Source: Mucilaginibacter sp. SG564 (GTDB lineage Bacteria > Bacteroidota > Bacteroidia > Sphingobacteriales > Sphingobacteriaceae). From it: 64,000 bases of DNA. This document shows positions 59,643 to 64,000 of the stretch, piece by piece. The DNA lies in the NCBI RefSeq assembly GCF_013149275.1, contig NZ_JABGNA010000002.1, positions 186,001 through 250,000 on the forward strand, written 5' to 3'. Position 1 is the first letter of the stretch. The number at the start of each line of letters is the position of its first letter. The notes under the pieces are model-generated. The model ran no database searches. It was not told the DNA's origin and worked only from the letters and a program-made list of their open reading frames with translations. The position numbers and the translations under genes were made by a program.

Positions 59643-59707
59643 TTGAATAGTGAGTAGTGAAAAACTTTGGTTGCTTGGCCTTTATTTTGAGTTTTACTTC
59701 AAACTCA

Positions 59708-60310
59708 CTACTCATCACTCACCACTTTCCGCTTCCAGTCAAAATAGCCAAAACAGGCTACGATGAATAAAAATATAGTGAGCACGGCAAACATGGGCAG
59801 TTTTTTATAAAACAACAACGGTACGGCAAACAGGTTAGATATGTTTAAAAATATCCAGTTCTCCACTTTCCTGCGGGCCAGCAGCCACATGCCCGCCCAG
59901 GCAGTTGAGGATACAAAAGCATCCCATAAGGGCACGTTTGAGGGTGTAAAATATTTGAGCAAAAAGTACAGCACTGCCCAGCCACCAAAGGAGATGGTGA
60001 GGCTGATGATCCACTCTGTTTGGGTTGACCAGGTAATTTTTACCGGCGGCTGATCCCGCTTTTTTATCCAGTATATCCAGCCGTAAACACTCATCACAAT
60101 ATAATACACGTTGAGAAGCGATTCGGCGAACAGCTGCGCCTCCATCAACAACAGGATAGATAAAGCCGTGCCCAGTATCCCCGCAGGGTAAAGCCAGATG
60201 TTGTTCACCCGCGCCAGCAGCACCTCGGCAACACCCAAAGCCACGGCCAGCCATTGCACCCAGGTGGTTTCTTTGATCTGCTCTATGAATAAATGAAGAA
60301 GACTTTGCAT
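59708..60310 (-). CDS. pnuC: PnuC-type vitamin transporter
   Basis: 200 residues with ~7 membrane segments. PnuC family marks: NIWLYPAGILGTALSILLLM, VYYIVMSVYGWIYWI and LFAVPLLFYKKL. Transports nicotinamide riboside in some bacteria, thiamine in Bacteroidetes homologues (PnuT). The TPP riboswitch and TonB receptor directly upstream argue for thiamine uptake across the inner membrane. A 205-bp gap with a 20-bp inverted repeat lies between it and the receptor. Confidence 0.9.
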   Translation of the reverse strand: MQSLLHLFIEQIKETTWVQWLAVALGVAEVLLARVNNIWLYPAGILGTALSILLLMEAQLFAESLLNVYYIVMSVYGWIYWIKKRDQPPVKITWSTQTEWIISLTISFGGWAVLYFLLKYFTPSNVPLWDAFVSSTAWAGMWLLARRKVENWIFLNISNLFAVPLLFYKKLPMFAVLTIFLFIVACFGYFDWKRKVVSDE

Positions 60311-60334
60311 GCAATTCGTTTAACATATTTTTTT

Positions 60335-60443
60335 AATCCCCTCTTGAGAGGGGGCGCGTAGGGCTTAGCGTTGGCCGGGGTGTGTTCTTACGCGTTTTGT
60401 TCGCCTCCATAAACACACCCCTCCCCCCTCTCAAGAGGGGATT
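60335..60443. repeat. 20-bp inverted repeat between receptor and pnuC
   Basis: Arms 60335-60354 and 60424-60443 match perfectly; inner arms 60377-60386 and 60412-60421 (GGGGTGTGTT and complement). A strong stem that would reduce pnuC transcription or act as processing site in an operon mRNA. Confidence 0.8.
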
Positions 60444-60515
60444 CGCACATGGCCATCCTCACTTTTATTTCTTCCCATTCGTGAAATTCGTAACAATCCG
60501 TGCAATTAGCGTTCC

Positions 60516-62969
60516 TTAAAAACTCAAACTTACCGAGGCCATAAAATTGCGTGGCGCCTGCGGGAAAAAGTAATTATAGTTCAGGATATTATTTCCTTTC
60601 ACATCGGCATAGGTAGCACCATTGGCTTCATACTTCTCGCTGAAGATGTTATTGACCTGCAAGCCCAATCCAATGTTTTTTATACCCTTTACTTTAAAGT
60701 TATACCTTATCCGCACATCGTTCACAAAATAACTGTTTAATAAGCGGTTGGCGGCATATGGGTTACCAGCATTTTCGGGGGTTATGGTATAGCCCTGCGG
60801 GTTTTGGTTGGAGGTATTATCAATATACTGTCGGCTTACATATTTGCTGATGAAAGAAATCTCGCCGCCTTTTACCGGGCTATAACTGATGACACTTGAA
60901 CCCGTTAACGATGGTGAGAAAGCGATATCCGTTTTTTTCAGGGTTTCGCCTACCAGAGGACCCTCATCTTCATCGGCAAAAAACTGCTGGTAGTTTTTGA
61001 TCTTGTTGGTGCTCCAGGTAGCGGTTAGCGCCCAATACAACTGGCTGGCAATTTTCACCTTGCCATCAAATTCCAAACCGGCGCGGTAGCTGTCTTTTAC
61101 GTTGGTACGTACCGGGCTGCCTACATCATTCAAAGCGCCCGTTAACACCAGCTGATTTTTGTACAGCATATAAAAGCCGTTGATGCCCCCCGTAAATACC
61201 GGGCCGCTAATACGGTAACCCGCTTCAAAATCTTTCAGATTTTCGGACTTTGGCCGGTTCTGCGGCGGCGAATCTACATAGTCATCCCGGTTGGGCTCAT
61301 GGTTACCTACCGCGAAGGAGGCATACACATTACTATGCTCGTTAAACTGATAGGTGATACCCGCTTTAGGGTTAAAAAAGTTGAGCTCGGCGGTTTGCTG
61401 CGCGTTGTTCAGGTTTTTATCTATCCCATAAAAGGAGTAATAAATATGGCGGTACTGCATATCGGCATACAGCAATACTTTATCCAGATGCCACTCGGCA
61501 CGGGCAAATATGTTAAAATCGTTCTTTTTGGCGTTGTCGCGGTAGTACTCATAATCGGCAGGTAAACCAATATCAGTGGCGGTAGAGATCACATCGCCAT
61601 AATGAGCTCCCTTGTATTGATTATAAGCACCGCCCAGGGTCATGTTCAGGTTGCTTTGGGGCTGATATTTGAGCGCATAGGTTACACCATAAAAATCATT
61701 ATTGAGCCAAAGCCTGCGCACCAGGTCGGTAGCGCCGATGGTGTTGCCACCAACCACAACGGGGTTTATGCCATAGTTTTTGAGGGAATCGGCATTGCGG
61801 TATTCCTCGTAATATCCTTTGCCTTTGGTGTAATGCAGGGCCCCGCTAAAGGATAGCTGGCTGGATATTTTTTTATCGTACAGTAACTGGTAATGGTTTT
61901 GGGTATAATGATCTACCTGGTTTTTATAGAATGCCCCGTTCGACATCAGTCCCAATTCATTGTAAGTACGGTTATCTGAGCGGGTATCGTCACCTATCAC
62001 ATAGTCGGCAATACCGTTCCAGGCCTGGTAGGTGGTTTCATAACCCGAAAATACATTGGCCCTTAAAGTGCTGTTTTTACCATACCAGGCGCCGCTCACA
62101 AAAAATGATTTGAGGTTGGATGATGCCCTGTCGATATACCCGTCGGAATGGATACGTGACACACGACCGTCCAGACTAAAATGCCCGCCCAATAAGCCTG
62201 TACCCGCGCTCACCGTGGTTTTGATAGATCCGTATGAACCTGCCGAAGCATTGATATCGGCATAAGCGGTATCGCGGCGAGTGGTGGTTTGTATGTTGAT
62301 GCTACCGCCAAAAGCGCCCGCGCCATTGGTTGATGTACCCACCCCGCGCTGTACCTGGATGTTGTCAACAGAGGACGTAATATCCGGCAGATCGACAAAG
62401 TACGAACCCTGGCTCTCCGAATCGTTATAAGGGATACCGTTAATAGTGACGTTGATCCGGGTGGCATCTGATCCGCGGATGCGGATACCCGTGTAGCCTA
62501 TCCCCGCCCCGGCATCAGAAGTAACCACTACCGATGGCGTTTGGTTGAGCAAATACGGCAAGTCCTGCCCGAAGTTATTTTTGGCCAGGTCTTTTTTGCT
62601 CAAATTGGTATAAGCCGTTGGTGAATTTTTAATGGCCCGGGTAGCGCTTACCGTTACCTCCTCGGCGGTAAGTGTGCCGTTGGTCAGACTGATGTTGACA
62701 ACCTCATTTTTATTTAGGCTGATGTTTTTACTAACAGCCTGATAACCGATGTAGCTGGCCTTAAGCACATAAGTGCCGGCTTTAAGATCGGTAAAGCTGA
62801 ATTTCCCGGTGGCATCGGCAACGGTGCTCAATGCCGGGTTGTTAATAGTGATGGTAGCGCCGGGCAAAACCTCGCCTGCTGTGTTGGTGATCTTTCCGCT
62901 GATGGAAAGCTGGGCCGATGCCACAACAGGCAGCAGCAAAGCAGCGATAGCCGCAAACAAATTTTTCAA
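60516..62969 (-). CDS. TonB-dependent receptor, thiamine (OMR1-like) candidate
   Basis: 817 residues starting at a TTG (MKNLFAAIAALLLPVVASA signal peptide; no ATG in frame upstream). An N-terminal carboxypeptidase-regulatory-like domain (~25-110), a plug domain (~115-230, RIRGSDATRINVTINGIPYN) and a 22-strand barrel ending in NFMASVSLSF. The last residue is Phe, as is usual for outer-membrane insertion. The TPP riboswitch directly upstream argues it imports thiamine or phosphates thereof; pnuC follows. Confidence 0.92.
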   Translation of the reverse strand: MKNLFAAIAALLLPVVASAQLSISGKITNTAGEVLPGATITINNPALSTVADATGKFSFTDLKAGTYVLKASYIGYQAVSKNISLNKNEVVNISLTNGTLTAEEVTVSATRAIKNSPTAYTNLSKKDLAKNNFGQDLPYLLNQTPSVVVTSDAGAGIGYTGIRIRGSDATRINVTINGIPYNDSESQGSYFVDLPDITSSVDNIQVQRGVGTSTNGAGAFGGSINIQTTTRRDTAYADINASAGSYGSIKTTVSAGTGLLGGHFSLDGRVSRIHSDGYIDRASSNLKSFFVSGAWYGKNSTLRANVFSGYETTYQAWNGIADYVIGDDTRSDNRTYNELGLMSNGAFYKNQVDHYTQNHYQLLYDKKISSQLSFSGALHYTKGKGYYEEYRNADSLKNYGINPVVVGGNTIGATDLVRRLWLNNDFYGVTYALKYQPQSNLNMTLGGAYNQYKGAHYGDVISTATDIGLPADYEYYRDNAKKNDFNIFARAEWHLDKVLLYADMQYRHIYYSFYGIDKNLNNAQQTAELNFFNPKAGITYQFNEHSNVYASFAVGNHEPNRDDYVDSPPQNRPKSENLKDFEAGYRISGPVFTGGINGFYMLYKNQLVLTGALNDVGSPVRTNVKDSYRAGLEFDGKVKIASQLYWALTATWSTNKIKNYQQFFADEDEGPLVGETLKKTDIAFSPSLTGSSVISYSPVKGGEISFISKYVSRQYIDNTSNQNPQGYTITPENAGNPYAANRLLNSYFVNDVRIRYNFKVKGIKNIGLGLQVNNIFSEKYEANGATYADVKGNNILNYNYFFPQAPRNFMASVSLSF

Positions 62970-63037
62970 AATAACGAATATAAAATGTAGTTAAACCATC
63001 TGCCTATCAGGGTAAATACGCAGTACACTTAACTTAT

Positions 63038-63214
63038 TACCTATCCCTACGCCGGCATTATCCGGATCAGGTGCATGTTTCTGAAGTCTTAAGTTCTAAG
63101 TATGGAGTCTTAAATCGCTTAAGAGTTTTTTACTTTTGAATTTTGACTTCCAAAACAATGGGTTTGATCTCAGCCTGTCTTTCAGTTTGATTGCTCAAAG
63201 CAAGGCACCCCCTT
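63038..63214 (-). promoter_or_regulatory. TPP riboswitch (THI element)
   Basis: On the minus strand the conserved pieces occur in order: GGGGTGCC (near 63212-63204), CTGAGA (near 63172), then CCTGATCCGGATAATGCCGG (ending near 63052) and GCGTAGGGA. These are the two sensor helices of the TPP riboswitch. Between CTGAGA and CCTGATCC is an unusually long ~95-base P3 extension. The start codon of the TonB receptor is ~70 bases downstream. Confidence 0.95.
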
Positions 63215-63229
63215 GAGAAAATTATGAGG

Positions 63230-63237
63230 CAAAGATA
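63230..63237 (-). promoter_or_regulatory. -7 box (TATCTTTG) of the TPP-riboswitch transcript
   Basis: Minus-strand TATCTTTG is an exact TAnnTTTG match, about 16 bases before the first conserved riboswitch bases, so the transcription start is about 63223. No clear -33 TTTG at standard spacing. Confidence 0.6.
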
Positions 63238-63341
63238 GTTTTTTAGTCCGAAAGTGGAAAAAGCCTCCAAATGAACAGCCTTAAATTACTTCCGGCATAA
63301 AACCTTTCACCTTTTGCCTTTCTCCTTTCACCTCAAAAGTT

Positions 63342-63349
63342 TACTTTTG
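63342..63349 (+). promoter_or_regulatory. -7 box (TACTTTTG) of aspS
   Basis: Exact TAnnTTTG match 26 bp before the ATG of aspS. Confidence 0.55.
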
Positions 63350-63375
63350 CAGACTTTTATAAAACTATTGCTATT

Positions 63376-64000
63376 ATGCTTAGAACTCATACCTGTGGCG
63401 AATTAACTATCAGCAACTTAGGCCAAACAGTAACCCTGTGCGGATGGGTACAAAAATCACGCGATTTGGGCGGTACCACATTTATTGATGTGCGCGACCG
63501 TTATGGTTTAACTCAATTGGTGATCAATACCGATACCGACGCTGCCGTACGTGAAATTGGCCGCGGTCTTGGTCGCGAGTTTGTGATTAAAGTTACCGGT
63601 AAGGTTCTGGAACGTACCAGCAAAAACAACAAAATACCAACCGGCGAAATCGAAATTGCCGTTGAAAGCATCGAAATACTAAACGCCGCCAAACTACCTC
63701 CGTTTTTAATTGAGGATGAAACCGATGGCGGCGAAGAGCTACGTGCCAAATACCGTTACCTGGATCTGCGCCGCACGCCTATCCGCAACAACCTGGTGCT
63801 GCGCCATAAAATGGCCCAGGAGATCCGCAAGTATTTGGATAAGCTGGATTTTATTGAGATAGAAACCCCTGTGCTGATCAAATCAACACCCGAAGGCGCA
63901 CGCGATTTTGTGGTGCCAAGCCGCATGAACCCGGGCGAGTTTTACGCCCTACCACAATCGCCGCAAACCTTTAAGCAATTACTGATGGTAAGCGGTTTCG
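63376..64000 (+). CDS. aspS: Aspartate--tRNA ligase, 5' part (runs off window)
   Basis: About 208 residues seen; the gene continues past 64000. N-terminal anticodon-binding OB domain ([40 protein letters not shown]) and the start of the class II catalytic core ([54 protein letters not shown]). Charges tRNA-Asp in the cytoplasm; essential. The long [20 protein letters not shown] block is a bacterial AspRS signature. It is divergent from the riboswitch operon. Confidence 0.97.
   Translation, partial: MLRTHTCGELTISNLGQTVTLCGWVQKSRDLGGTTFIDVRDRYGLTQLVINTDTDAAVREIGRGLGREFVIKVTGKVLERTSKNNKIPTGEIEIAVESIEILNAAKLPPFLIEDETDGGEELRAKYRYLDLRRTPIRNNLVLRHKMAQEIRKYLDKLDFIEIETPVLIKSTPEGARDFVVPSRMNPGEFYALPQSPQTFKQLLMVSGF

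Overview
The window looks like a Bacteroidetes chromosome of the Sphingobacteriaceae type (Mucilaginibacter or Pedobacter-like). Evidence: TonB/carboxypeptidase-regulatory receptors, DUF4142, DUF4407, DUF5687, DUF6515 and PepSY-like proteins, M13/M14/S41 secreted peptidases, weak Shine-Dalgarno sequences, several promoter -7 boxes of the TAnnTTTG type, and many intergenic palindromic repeats. The taxon is inferred from gene content and not tested by search. No tRNA, rRNA, CRISPR array, prophage or complete insertion sequence was seen.

Layout. 1-4.2 kb: a three-gene operon of circularly permuted ATP-grasp, alpha-E and transglutaminase-like proteins, a set known across bacteria but functionally unresolved. 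4.3-11.8 kb: housekeeping and redox genes, mostly on the minus strand (thioredoxin-like lipoprotein, Gfo/Idh/MocA oxidoreductase, DUF4142, aminotransferase, desaturase, luciferase-like oxidoreductase, MaoC). 11.8-14.6 kb: ATP-dependent DNA ligase translationally coupled to its ligase-associated exonuclease. 14.8-17.7 kb: Prc-type protease and a TPR protein. 18.2-23.1 kb: a cyanophycin cassette (isoaspartyl peptidase, cyanophycinase, and divergently cyanophycin synthetase) that can make and fully degrade the Asp-Arg storage polymer. 23.1-31.5 kb: AlkA-type glycosylase, RarA, a DUF5687 ABC exporter, TlpA-like reductase, acyl-CoA dehydrogenase, small XRE regulator. 31.6-41.5 kb: tandem M13 metallopeptidases, GNAT, peptidase T, beta-barrel protein, MmcQ/YjbR, M14 carboxypeptidase, rhomboid. 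41.4-45.2 kb: an orphan with a possible degenerate HNH start, dipeptide epimerase and an AT-rich KAP P-loop NTPase that looks acquired. 45.3-54 kb: hydrolase/AraC pair, SPFH/rhodanese group, DUF4407, PepSY-like, copper-binding four-helix protein, CE2-type esterase, Gly/Tyr-rich DUF6515 protein. 53.5-63.3 kb: a thiamine-themed stretch (TPK-like protein lacking the catalytic motifs, ThiE/TenI-like protein, TPP riboswitch, TonB receptor, PnuC-type transporter), with a PafA-like phosphatase and a flavoprotein in between. The window ends inside aspS.

The most unusual signals are in the intergenic DNA. An orphan AT-rich gene (54474-54968) is bracketed by two 84-bp, about 94% identical direct repeats. 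Two copies of a ~150-bp inverted-repeat-bounded element lie in the same orientation upstream of unrelated minus-strand genes (about 5.99-6.14 kb and 54.18-54.33 kb). Several GTCAT...ATGAC palindromic families are dispersed through the window, and repeat DNA appears to have been captured as coding sequence at the C-termini of two DNA-repair proteins.
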